DNA of 7,666 bases, taken from the NCBI GenBank assembly GCA_025057405.1, contig JANWXV010000025.1, positions 1 to 7,666 on the forward strand, in the 5' to 3' direction. The first letter of the stretch is position 1. Every line of letters begins with the position of its first letter. Source of the DNA: Candidatus Bipolaricaulota bacterium. Lineage in GTDB: Bacteria; Bipolaricaulota; Bipolaricaulia; RBG-16-55-9; DRXL01. Of this stretch, positions 1-5,650 are shown piece by piece. The position numbers and the translations under genes were made by a program. The notes under the pieces were generated by a model, which was not told the origin of the DNA, ran no database searches, and saw only the letters and a list, made by a program, of their open reading frames with translations.

Positions 1-507
1 GTAGATACAGCCGGAAGAGCCGAGATAGACCGCGTGCGCGAGAACATCCGCGCGTTCAATCCCAAAGCCAAGATCATCGAGGCCGTCTCGCCGCTCTTTG
101 TCGAAGACCCCCGCGTGATCGAGAACAAGCGCGTCTTGGTCATCGAAGACGGCCCGACGCTCACCCACGGGGAGATGGGCTACGGCGCAGCAACGCTCGC
201 TGCCGAGAAGTTCGGCGCTCGCGAGATCGTGGACCCTCGCCCCTATGCCGTCAACTCGATTGCCCAAACTTTTAAGAAATATCCCCATATGGGCAAGCTG
301 CTCCCCGCGATGGGCTATGGCGAAGACCAGATCCGTGATCTGGCCAAGACGATCCGGCACACGCCCTGCGACGCCGTCGTCATCGGGACGCCGATAGACC
401 TGCAACGACTGATCAAATTTGAGGTCCCCGCGACGCGCGTGCGCTACGAACTCCAAGAGATCGGCCACCCCACTCTGAAAGACTTGATCGCGCCGCTGGT
501 CGAGTGA
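1..507 (+). CDS. C-terminal part of a cyclic 2,3-diphosphoglycerate synthetase-like GTPase family protein (5' end outside window)
   Basis: The open frame runs in from base 1 (168 residues visible) and ends at TGA 505-507. It opens with V-D-T-A, which fits the tail of the NKxDTA element of this P-loop family; the Walker A part lies upstream of the window. Conserved blocks, numbered from base 1, are EDGPTLTHG (49-57), DPRPYAV (78-84), YPHMGKLLPAMGYGEDQ (94-110), GTPIDL (129-134) and RVRYEL (146-151). From memory of the family these match COG2403 and the archaeal cpgS product, which closes 2,3-bisphosphoglycerate to the cyclic diphosphate with ATP in some thermophilic methanogens. Bacterial members are usually annotated only as 'GTPase' and their reaction is unproven, so no symbol is given. 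It is probably a soluble cytoplasmic protein. GTG at 34 is an internal codon, not a start. The next gene begins 97 bp downstream on the same strand. Confidence 0.85.
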   Translation, partial: VDTAGRAEIDRVRENIRAFNPKAKIIEAVSPLFVEDPRVIENKRVLVIEDGPTLTHGEMGYGAATLAAEKFGAREIVDPRPYAVNSIAQTFKKYPHMGKLLPAMGYGEDQIRDLAKTIRHTPCDAVVIGTPIDLQRLIKFEVPATRVRYELQEIGHPTLKDLIAPLVE

Positions 508-547
508 GCCAGACAGCGGTCACTCCTAGACCAGACAGAAGCCCAGC

Positions 548-574
548 GACGCTTAGGCGTCTTTCCTTCGTTTT
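548..574 (+). terminator. Weak hairpin followed by a T-rich tract, possible terminator
   Basis: A perfect 5-bp GC-rich stem (548-552 with 557-561, loop TTAG) is followed by a pyrimidine/T-rich tract up to 574. It sits 41 bp after the stop of the CpgS-like gene and before the next gene, which is where an intrinsic terminator would be expected. The stem is short and the T tract is interrupted, so this is tentative. Confidence 0.3.
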
Positions 575-589
575 GCCGAGCGCTTCGCT

Positions 590-595
590 TATAAA
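590..595 (+). promoter_or_regulatory. Possible -10 element (TATAAA) just upstream of the 605 start
   Basis: TATAAA ends 9 bp before the ATG at 605, so a transcript starting about 7 bp after it would begin within a few bases of the start codon. No Shine-Dalgarno sequence is visible in that gap and no good -35 sits 16-18 bp upstream (TTGCCG at 573 is too close). This would fit leaderless transcription, but could be chance. Confidence 0.3.
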
Positions 596-604
596 GATCG
601 CTGT

Positions 605-1699
605 ATGAAGCCATTATCACGCGCTCTGCTTTGCGGTCTGCTCGTCTTGGTCTTCAGTGTAGTGATGCCCACAGTCGTCTTGGGGCAACAGTTTCTCGGG
701 CGCTTCCTCAGTGAGCTGACGTTTCAGCCCGCGGCTCCCTACTTCGTGAACGCAGAGTTTCGCGTGCTGTCTAAGATCAGCGTGGCCGAAGCGGCGTTCG
801 CGATAGATTCGAAATTCGATCTGGGAGCGCTGCGCTGGCAGCGGTTTATCGCCTCGGTGACCGTGCCGCCCCTGAGCGCGCGCAACCGTCTGACGTTCGT
901 GAACGGGTTTGCCTTCGGCAAGAACGAGTTGGTCGCCGCGCTGCAATTTGGCGGGGTCGCCCTGGGCATCGAATTGATTCTGCACAATCAAACCGCGACG
1001 TTCGATATCGAGTGTCCCCCTACGCCCATGACGCCCTCGTTGGAAGTGGGCTTAGTCATCGAAGCTGGAGTCCGCACGCAGTTCTTCACCGTTGCCAGCT
1101 ATACGGGCTTCGGCGTCATTCGCCTCGTAGAAGACCTGGATCAAGAGCAGTTGCCCATTATTAACGAACCGTTCGCGTTTGAACCCCGGATTGTGATGCT
1201 CGAGATCTTCAGCGAACGCGAGCCGGATCGTCTCGTCGTCGCGCCCTTTCAGTTCACTGAGCAAGTTATCGCGTTTGAGTTCTATCTGATGAACGTCGTC
1301 TCGCTGAGTTCGCTCTCGGTCTTCACACCGCTGGGGTGGAAGAAGCAGATCCCCGGCTTATTAGTAAAGTTCGACGCGCCGGCGGCGAATCTGAAGCTGC
1401 GCTTCAGCCTCAGCTCGACGTTTGAGCTGCCCGGCTTCTTCTTGACGTTCTTGCCCATAGAGCTGGACTTGCGCTGGATGTTCTTCCAATGGCGCAGCTT
1501 CACGCTCTTTGGCGATCCGCCGGGGGCGACGCCCTTCTCGTTCCGAAAACAAGTTTTTCAGTCGCTCTTTGAGCTGAACTTCTTCCGAGGGTTCTTTGAA
1601 CTGTGCTTAGGTCCCGACTGCCCATGTCCCTTCGGGGGCTTGATCCCCAACGTACGCTGGCGCTTCGGGATCGAGCTGAGATTCTTATTTGGCTCTTAA
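605..1699 (+). CDS. Secreted Phe-rich beta-strand protein, possible outer-membrane barrel, function unknown
   Basis: I do not recognise this 364-residue protein. It has a clear Sec signal peptide: K2 and R6, a hydrophobic core at about 8-26, and a plausible signal peptidase I site after V-L-G27 before Q28. There is no lipobox cysteine. The mature part is rich in Phe and Leu, with many short stretches that alternate polar and apolar residues (for example ANLKLRFSL and IELDLRWMFF). The last strand reads RFGIELRFLF and finishes GS, resembling the aromatic C-terminal beta-signal of outer-membrane barrels, which is why a barrel or surface-layer role is suggested. Four cysteines remain after cleavage: C137 and a C-x4-C-x-C cluster at 334-341 near the C-terminus, which could form disulfides. 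The gene stands alone between the CpgS-like gene and a convergent operon whose last stop codon is 2 bp away. No enzyme motif is seen. Confidence 0.8.
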   Translation: MKPLSRALLCGLLVLVFSVVMPTVVLGQQFLGRFLSELTFQPAAPYFVNAEFRVLSKISVAEAAFAIDSKFDLGALRWQRFIASVTVPPLSARNRLTFVNGFAFGKNELVAALQFGGVALGIELILHNQTATFDIECPPTPMTPSLEVGLVIEAGVRTQFFTVASYTGFGVIRLVEDLDQEQLPIINEPFAFEPRIVMLEIFSEREPDRLVVAPFQFTEQVIAFEFYLMNVVSLSSLSVFTPLGWKKQIPGLLVKFDAPAANLKLRFSLSSTFELPGFFLTFLPIELDLRWMFFQWRSFTLFGDPPGATPFSFRKQVFQSLFELNFFRGFFELCLGPDCPCPFGGLIPNVRWRFGIELRFLFGS

Positions 1700-1701
1700 T
1701 A

Positions 1702-3162
1702 TTATAAACGCTTGAGGAAGACTTCAGCCTCTTCTTCGTAGGTGTGAAAGGGATTGGCCAAGACTAGCGTCTTCTTCGGTTCGACGAAGACCCCATCCCA
1801 CTCGATCATATACTCGTGCTTGCCGCGCGTGCGTAGCCCGCGTACGATCATCGCCCGCCCGTAGGCCCGCGTATCCACGGGCGGGTCTTCAATAGCCCGC
1901 AGGATCGCCCTATCGCTGACGAGCCGCAAACGGTCTTCCAAGGCATAATGCAGCCCGTACTCCGGATCAACGTTGTGATATTCTAGATCCAAGCTGTGGA
2001 TCGCCTCCGATTGCCACGAGAGGCCCTCGGCCTCTTGGTAGAGCTGCAATAATTTATATTTGGCGACCCAGTCCAATCGATCGGAGAGCGTGAGCGGGTC
2101 GCGTTCCAGCGCATCCAAAGTGCGCTCCCATTCGCGCAGGACTTCATCGGTCTCGGCATCGCGCCCCGCAAAGCGCTCCTGCGCCGCTTGCAGATAGATT
2201 CTCTGCAAATCTATCGCCGAGATCGTCTGGCCGTTCTCGCGCCGCACCAGCCAGCGCCACGTCGGGTCGCGCGAGATCTCCTTCATCGCTTTTAAGGGCT
2301 GCACCAACTCGACTCCCAAGGGCACCGCGCGCTCTTCTAACAGATCGAGCACCAAGACCGTCGTGCCCGTCTTGAGAAACGTCGCGTACTCGGAGGGATT
2401 GGCCTCGCCAAAGAGCAGATGGAGTCGGGGGCTGCGCGATAGTTCGTACATCTGGTCCCATTTGGGGTTGATGAGGGCGCGGCTGAAGCGCACCCGCCCC
2501 GAGACCGTATGCAGAATATGATCGGCACGCTGCGAGAGCTGAAAATCTACCGTGGGATCGGGTTCAACGCTATAAGCCGCATCGACAAAGACATAATCAG
2601 CGGGGTGCCGGGTGCGTTGTTGCGAGAGGCGCTGCCAGTCGCTCGTCAGGCGGTGCCCGCCCGCACGACCAGCTCCCGCGAAGATCTGGCGCGTCACCAA
2701 GAACGGCACGAGCTTCTCGAGCGCCTGTCGCCACGAGAGCGCTTCGACGTTCACCGAATAATTCTCATGGCACCCGAACGTATGCCCGGCAAAGTGATCT
2801 ACGCTGTTATTATAAAAGCTGACGCGCTCGTGCCAGCGCAGGGCGCGCAACGTCTTAGCGATCAGGCGCTGGCCGGCGCGCTCATACGCAATGAGGTCTC
2901 TCAGAGAGCGACATTCGGGAGTCGCATACTCTAAGTGCGTGCCGACGGCGTCAATATAGAGTCGGCCCCCGTTGATGAGAAAGCCGCCGGCCTCGGCCGG
3001 CTCAAAGTACATATCGCGCGTGTGCAGATCGAGCAGGCCCCACTGCCCCCGCGCGAAGATCGCCTCTTTGACCTGCTCGACGACCGTCTCGTACGAGCCT
3101 AAAGCCGTGTCGCGCACCAGACAGCCGAACTCCGTCTCCAGACCGACGATGCGATGCTGCAT
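1702..3162 (-). CDS. Dop/PafA-family protein (Pup deamidase/depupylase-ligase superfamily), Dop-like but without Dop loop
   Basis: A 486-residue member of the carboxylate-amine ligase-like family that contains Dop (Pup deamidase/depupylase) and PafA (Pup ligase). The N-terminal ETEFG (9-13) carries the nucleotide/Mg-binding Glu; NGGRLYIDAVGTHLEYAT (64-81) holds the expected catalytic Asp, D71; GCHENY (130-135), QLSQRADHI (208-216) and FGEANPSEYATFLKTGTT (251-268) follow. From memory, the stretches ISRDP (296-300), LERDP (352-356), LDWVAKYKLL (363-372) and DPPVDTRAY (426-434) resemble Dop more than PafA. However, the span from ETEFG to NGGRLY is only about 50 residues, as in PafA, leaving no room for the roughly 40-residue Dop loop. 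Residues about 166-204 look longer than in either reference family. The start is supported by AGGAG 8 nt upstream. It is the last gene of the operon, 15 bp after the B12-subunit stop. No Pup, Mpa/ARC or proteasome gene is in the window. Deamidase, ligase or another amide-bond activity cannot be separated from sequence alone. Confidence 0.85.
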   Translation of the reverse strand: MQHRIVGLETEFGCLVRDTALGSYETVVEQVKEAIFARGQWGLLDLHTRDMYFEPAEAGGFLINGGRLYIDAVGTHLEYATPECRSLRDLIAYERAGQRLIAKTLRALRWHERVSFYNNSVDHFAGHTFGCHENYSVNVEALSWRQALEKLVPFLVTRQIFAGAGRAGGHRLTSDWQRLSQQRTRHPADYVFVDAAYSVEPDPTVDFQLSQRADHILHTVSGRVRFSRALINPKWDQMYELSRSPRLHLLFGEANPSEYATFLKTGTTVLVLDLLEERAVPLGVELVQPLKAMKEISRDPTWRWLVRRENGQTISAIDLQRIYLQAAQERFAGRDAETDEVLREWERTLDALERDPLTLSDRLDWVAKYKLLQLYQEAEGLSWQSEAIHSLDLEYHNVDPEYGLHYALEDRLRLVSDRAILRAIEDPPVDTRAYGRAMIVRGLRTRGKHEYMIEWDGVFVEPKKTLVLANPFHTYEEEAEVFLKRL

Positions 3163-3177
3163 CGCTCACGCTCCTAT

Positions 3178-3594
3178 TTATGCTGGCTGAAGCTCTCGCA
3201 GCTTCTGCACTTCCCTTCGGATGAACTCGACGATCTCTTGGGTCGAGGTCCCCGGCCCGAACAGCCCCTTCACCCCCAGCTCTTCTAAGATCGGCTTGTC
3301 TTCATCGGGGATGATCCCCCCGCCCAAGAGCAAGACATCGTCCATGCCGTACTGCTTCATCAGCTCTCGGGTCTTCTTGAAGATCGTCAGATGCGCCCCG
3401 GAGAGAATGCTCAGCCCGATCACATCTACGTCTTCTTGGAGAGCAGCTTTGATGACTTGTTCGGGGGTGTTGTGCAAGCCGGTGTAGATAACTTCCATGC
3501 CGGCATCGCGCAGCGCGCGCGCCACGACCTTCACCCCACGGTCATGGCCGTCGAGTCCTGCCTTGGCCATCAGCACGCGAATTGGGCGATTCAT
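3178..3594 (-). CDS. icmB: Acyl-CoA mutase small subunit, cobalamin-binding
   Basis: A 138-residue stand-alone B12-binding domain of the mutase family. The base-off/His-on motif D-x-H-x-x-G is present as DGHDRG (15-20), followed by the LSGAH (63-67) and GGGIIP (91-96) segments that surround the dimethylbenzimidazole tail of the cofactor. Its length matches free-standing small subunits such as IcmB of Streptomyces (about 136 residues, from memory) and the archaeal split mutases. It should bind adenosylcobalamin and dock on the large subunit, whose gene ends only 6 bp upstream, so co-translation is likely. Only a weak AAAGAG sequence precedes the ATG. The symbol follows the large subunit assignment; with sequence alone it could equally be the small subunit of a methylmalonyl-CoA-type mutase. 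It acts in the cytoplasm in short-chain acyl-CoA rearrangement. Confidence 0.9.
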   Translation of the reverse strand: MNRPIRVLMAKAGLDGHDRGVKVVARALRDAGMEVIYTGLHNTPEQVIKAALQEDVDVIGLSILSGAHLTIFKKTRELMKQYGMDDVLLLGGGIIPDEDKPILEELGVKGLFGPGTSTQEIVEFIRREVQKLRELQPA

Positions 3595-3600
3595 AACTCT

Positions 3601-5289
3601 TTACACCATCGCTGGCTCACGATAGGCCCCGTGAACTCTCTTCAGAACCTCCATGATCTCGCCGACGCTCGCATAGGCTTTGACGGCTTCTAAGATATAG
3701 GGCATCGTGTTCTGCCGTTGGCGCGCAGCTTCTTCTAAGCGCGCGAGCGTGCGTTCGACGGCGCGGGCGTCGCGCTCACGGCGGACTTGCTGCAAACGCT
3801 CGATCTGTCTTCGTTGCACTTCGGGATCAATCTTGAGCGTGGGAACTTTTTGATCTTGCTCTTTCGGGATCGTGTACTTATTAACTCCAACGATGATCTG
3901 CTCTCCCGATTCGACTTGCTTTTGGTACTCATACGCAGCCTGAGCGATCTCTCGCTGGAAGAAGCCCTGCTCAATTCCTCGAAAGACCCCCTCTAAGATG
4001 CTGCCGTTGCCCAGGCGCTCGATCTTGTGAATATACTCCAGCGCCTTGCGCTCGACTTCGTTGGTGAGCGCTTCGACGAAGTAGCTGCCGGCCAAGGGGT
4101 CAATCGTATCGGCGACGCCCGACTCATAGGCGATGATCTGCTGGGTGCGCAGCGCGATTCTCACGGCCTCTTCGGTGGGCAGCGCCAGCGCTTCGTCGTA
4201 CGAGTTCGTGTGTAAGCTCTGCGTCCCCCCTAGCACAGCCGCCAGCGCTTGCAGCGCAACGCGAACGATATTATTTAACGGCTGCTGTTCGGTGAGCGAG
4301 CACCCAGCAGTCTGAGTATGAAAGCGCAGCTTCCAGCTCTCTGGGTTTTGAGCGCCGTAGCGCTCGCGCAGGGCACGTGCCCAGATCCGTCGTGCTGCCC
4401 TGAACTTGGCGATCTCCTCAAAGAACGAATTATGTGAATTAAAAAAGAAGCTCAATTGGGGGGCCACTTCGTCAATATCGAGTCCCCTCTGGAGAGCAGC
4501 TTCGACATAGGCCATGCCGTCGGCGAGCGTGAAGGCCAACTCTTGCACGGCGGTCGAGCCGGCCTCGCGAATGTGATAGCCCGAGATACTGATCAGATTA
4601 AACTTAGGCGTCTCTCGAATGCCGAACTCAAAGATATCTACGATCAAATCTACCGAGGGCCTCGGAGGGACCACCCACTCTTTCTGGGCAATGAATTCTT
4701 TGAGCATGTCGTTCTGAATCGTGCCGCGCAGCTTCTCTCTTGGCACGCCCTGCCGGTCTCCAATCGCGATGTACATCGCGTAGATGACCGGCGCGCTGGG
4801 GTTGATCGTAAAGCTTGTCGAGACCTGATCTAACGGAATCCCATCGAAGAGAATCTCAAAATCTCTCAAAGTATCTACGGCGACGCCCTCGACGCCCACT
4901 TCGCCGTCGGCCAGCGGGTGATCGCTATCCAATCCCATCAGCGTAGGCATGTCAAACGCCGTCGAGAGACCGGTCTGGCCCTCTTTCAAGAGATATTTGA
5001 AGCGCTGATTGGTCTCTTCGGGGCCGCCGAAGCCCGCGAACTGGCGCATCGTCCAGAGCCGTCCCCGGTACATCGTGGGATAGACACCGCGGGTGTAGGG
5101 GTAGTCTCCGGGGCAGCCCAGATCGCGTTCGTAATCTAAGTCTTTGATATCGTCGGGGGTGTAGAGCCGAGCGATCTCTTCATTCGAGACGGTGATAAAG
5201 CGTTCGCGTCGTTCTGGAGATTTTTTCAGGGCGGGTTCTAGGGTCTTTTTCTCCCAACGTTCTCTCTCGGTCTGCACGTGAGTCTTCAT
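3601..5289 (-). CDS. icmA: Coenzyme B12-dependent acyl-CoA mutase large subunit, isobutyryl-CoA mutase-like
   Basis: A 562-residue TIM-barrel subunit with no fused B12 domain; this length and split match IcmA. It interconverts carbon skeletons of acyl-CoAs by an adenosyl-radical mechanism. Family landmarks: YPYTRGVYPTMYRGRLWTMR (63-82), GTIQNDMLKEF (189-199), SISGYH (234-239, H239 matching the catalytic H244 of the Propionibacterium enzyme), TQTAGCSLTEQQP (325-337) and GGTQSLHTNSYDEALALPT (354-372). With a constant offset of 5, the two substrate-selecting positions of methylmalonyl-CoA mutase, Y89 and R207, are F84 and Q202 here. Phe/Gln is the pair reported for isobutyryl-CoA mutase, and loss of the Arg removes the partner of the methylmalonyl carboxylate. 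ATG at 5289 is chosen because GGAGG precedes it by 4 nt, the N-terminus then fits the family, and a promoter lies at 5321-5349, inside the longer open frame that reaches 5457. The MeaB-type chaperone and epimerase genes are absent from this window. Confidence 0.92.
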   Translation of the reverse strand: MKTHVQTERERWEKKTLEPALKKSPERRERFITVSNEEIARLYTPDDIKDLDYERDLGCPGDYPYTRGVYPTMYRGRLWTMRQFAGFGGPEETNQRFKYLLKEGQTGLSTAFDMPTLMGLDSDHPLADGEVGVEGVAVDTLRDFEILFDGIPLDQVSTSFTINPSAPVIYAMYIAIGDRQGVPREKLRGTIQNDMLKEFIAQKEWVVPPRPSVDLIVDIFEFGIRETPKFNLISISGYHIREAGSTAVQELAFTLADGMAYVEAALQRGLDIDEVAPQLSFFFNSHNSFFEEIAKFRAARRIWARALRERYGAQNPESWKLRFHTQTAGCSLTEQQPLNNIVRVALQALAAVLGGTQSLHTNSYDEALALPTEEAVRIALRTQQIIAYESGVADTIDPLAGSYFVEALTNEVERKALEYIHKIERLGNGSILEGVFRGIEQGFFQREIAQAAYEYQKQVESGEQIIVGVNKYTIPKEQDQKVPTLKIDPEVQRRQIERLQQVRRERDARAVERTLARLEEAARQRQNTMPYILEAVKAYASVGEIMEVLKRVHGAYREPAMV

Positions 5290-5293
5290 GCGG

Positions 5294-5298
5294 CCTCC
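5294..5298 (-). promoter_or_regulatory. Ribosome binding site fixing the icmA start
   Basis: On the minus strand GGAGG lies 4 nt before the ATG at 5289. The spacing is a little short, but it is the only good Shine-Dalgarno near a candidate start and rules against the upstream ATGs at 5457 and 5439. Confidence 0.55.
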
Positions 5299-5320
5299 GC
5301 TCTCTTGCTGTTGTTTTATT

Positions 5321-5349
5321 ATTATAGTGAAAAACTGCGCACAGGCCAA
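5321..5349 (-). promoter_or_regulatory. Sigma70-type promoter of the icmA-icmB-dop/pafA operon
   Basis: On the minus strand a perfect -10 TATAAT (5326-5321) is preceded, 17 bp away, by TTGGCC (5349-5344; 4 of 6 matches to the -35 consensus). Transcription would start near 5314, giving a leader of about 25 nt that contains the GGAGG. It lies in the 121-bp divergent intergenic region shared with the toxin-antitoxin cassette. No obvious operator palindrome or riboswitch-sized leader is present, so no cobalamin riboswitch controls this operon from here. Confidence 0.6.
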
Positions 5350-5410
5350 TAGCCCCCGATTGGGTTGCCCCGCACCGAGAGATTGGGATAAACTTAATTT
5401 CAGAACTGCT

Positions 5411-5650
5411 ATGAACACGAGCGACTTAAAACGATACATCGTGTGGTCGAAGCGCACGCTCGATCTGAGCGACCCCTGGCAACGCCAATGGTGGATTGAG
5501 CAAGTCTTGCTTCACGGGCGTGCAGAAGATATTGTTGCGCTCGACTGGGAGGAAGTACGCCGGCTCCTTCCCCACTTGCAGTTGCCCCCGTGGGTTCGGC
5601 GGCTCTGGGAGGGATACTTCGCTCATGCAGATCAGAATGCCGCACTCTAG
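5411..5650 (+). CDS. Small putative antitoxin upstream of AbiEii-type nucleotidyltransferase
   Basis: A 79-residue, Trp- and Leu-rich, mainly helical protein with no DNA-binding motif that I can identify. The pattern WIEQVLLHGRAEDIVAL (28-44) then a P-rich helix start LPPWVRRLWEGYF (58-70) resembles the short partner proteins (DUF6922-like, from memory) often found directly before AbiEii-type nucleotidyltransferases. It is not the classical AbiEi winged-helix antitoxin, which is about 180-200 residues. The ATG at 5411 is taken because upstream codons of the frame fall in the divergent promoter region; no Shine-Dalgarno precedes it. Its 3' end overlaps the next gene by 26 bp, so the pair is almost certainly co-expressed. 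The antitoxin role is inferred from position. Confidence 0.65.
   Translation: MNTSDLKRYIVWSKRTLDLSDPWQRQWWIEQVLLHGRAEDIVALDWEEVRRLLPHLQLPPWVRRLWEGYFAHADQNAAL

Noticed and set aside
509..538. Direct repeat CCAGACAG at 509-516 and 531-538
   Set aside because: Only two 8-base copies in a short intergenic gap; too little to call an operator or repeat array.
617..991. 124-codon open frame on the minus strand opposite the secreted-protein gene
   Set aside because: Composition is Gln/Arg/His-rich as expected of an antisense shadow; the plus-strand frame has a signal peptide and coherent beta pattern.
2193..2215. 8-bp perfect inverted repeat with 7-base loop in the Dop/PafA gene
   Set aside because: It arises from neighbouring Ile-Asp-Leu-Gln and Ile-Tyr-Leu-Gln codons in a conserved region; no sign of a functional element.
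2509..2934. 141-codon open frame on the plus strand
   Set aside because: It lies wholly inside the Dop/PafA gene on the other strand; the minus-strand product has family motifs and this one shows none.
2986..3001. Perfect 7-bp palindrome with 2-base centre in the Dop/PafA gene
   Set aside because: Built from GC-rich Pro-Ala-Glu-Ala-Gly-Gly codons, short and single; probably chance.
3163..3177. Search for a Pup-like small gene beside the Dop/PafA gene
   Set aside because: The flanking gaps are 15 bp and 2 bp, and no short frame nearby ends in GGE or GGQ.
5290..5410. Cobalamin riboswitch in the mutase operon leader
   Set aside because: The predicted leader is about 25 nt, and the whole divergent gap of 121 bp is too short and lacks a recognisable B12-box.
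5290..5457. Longer N-terminus for the mutase large subunit starting at 5457
   Set aside because: It would cover its own promoter and extend past the family start; GGAGG supports ATG at 5289.
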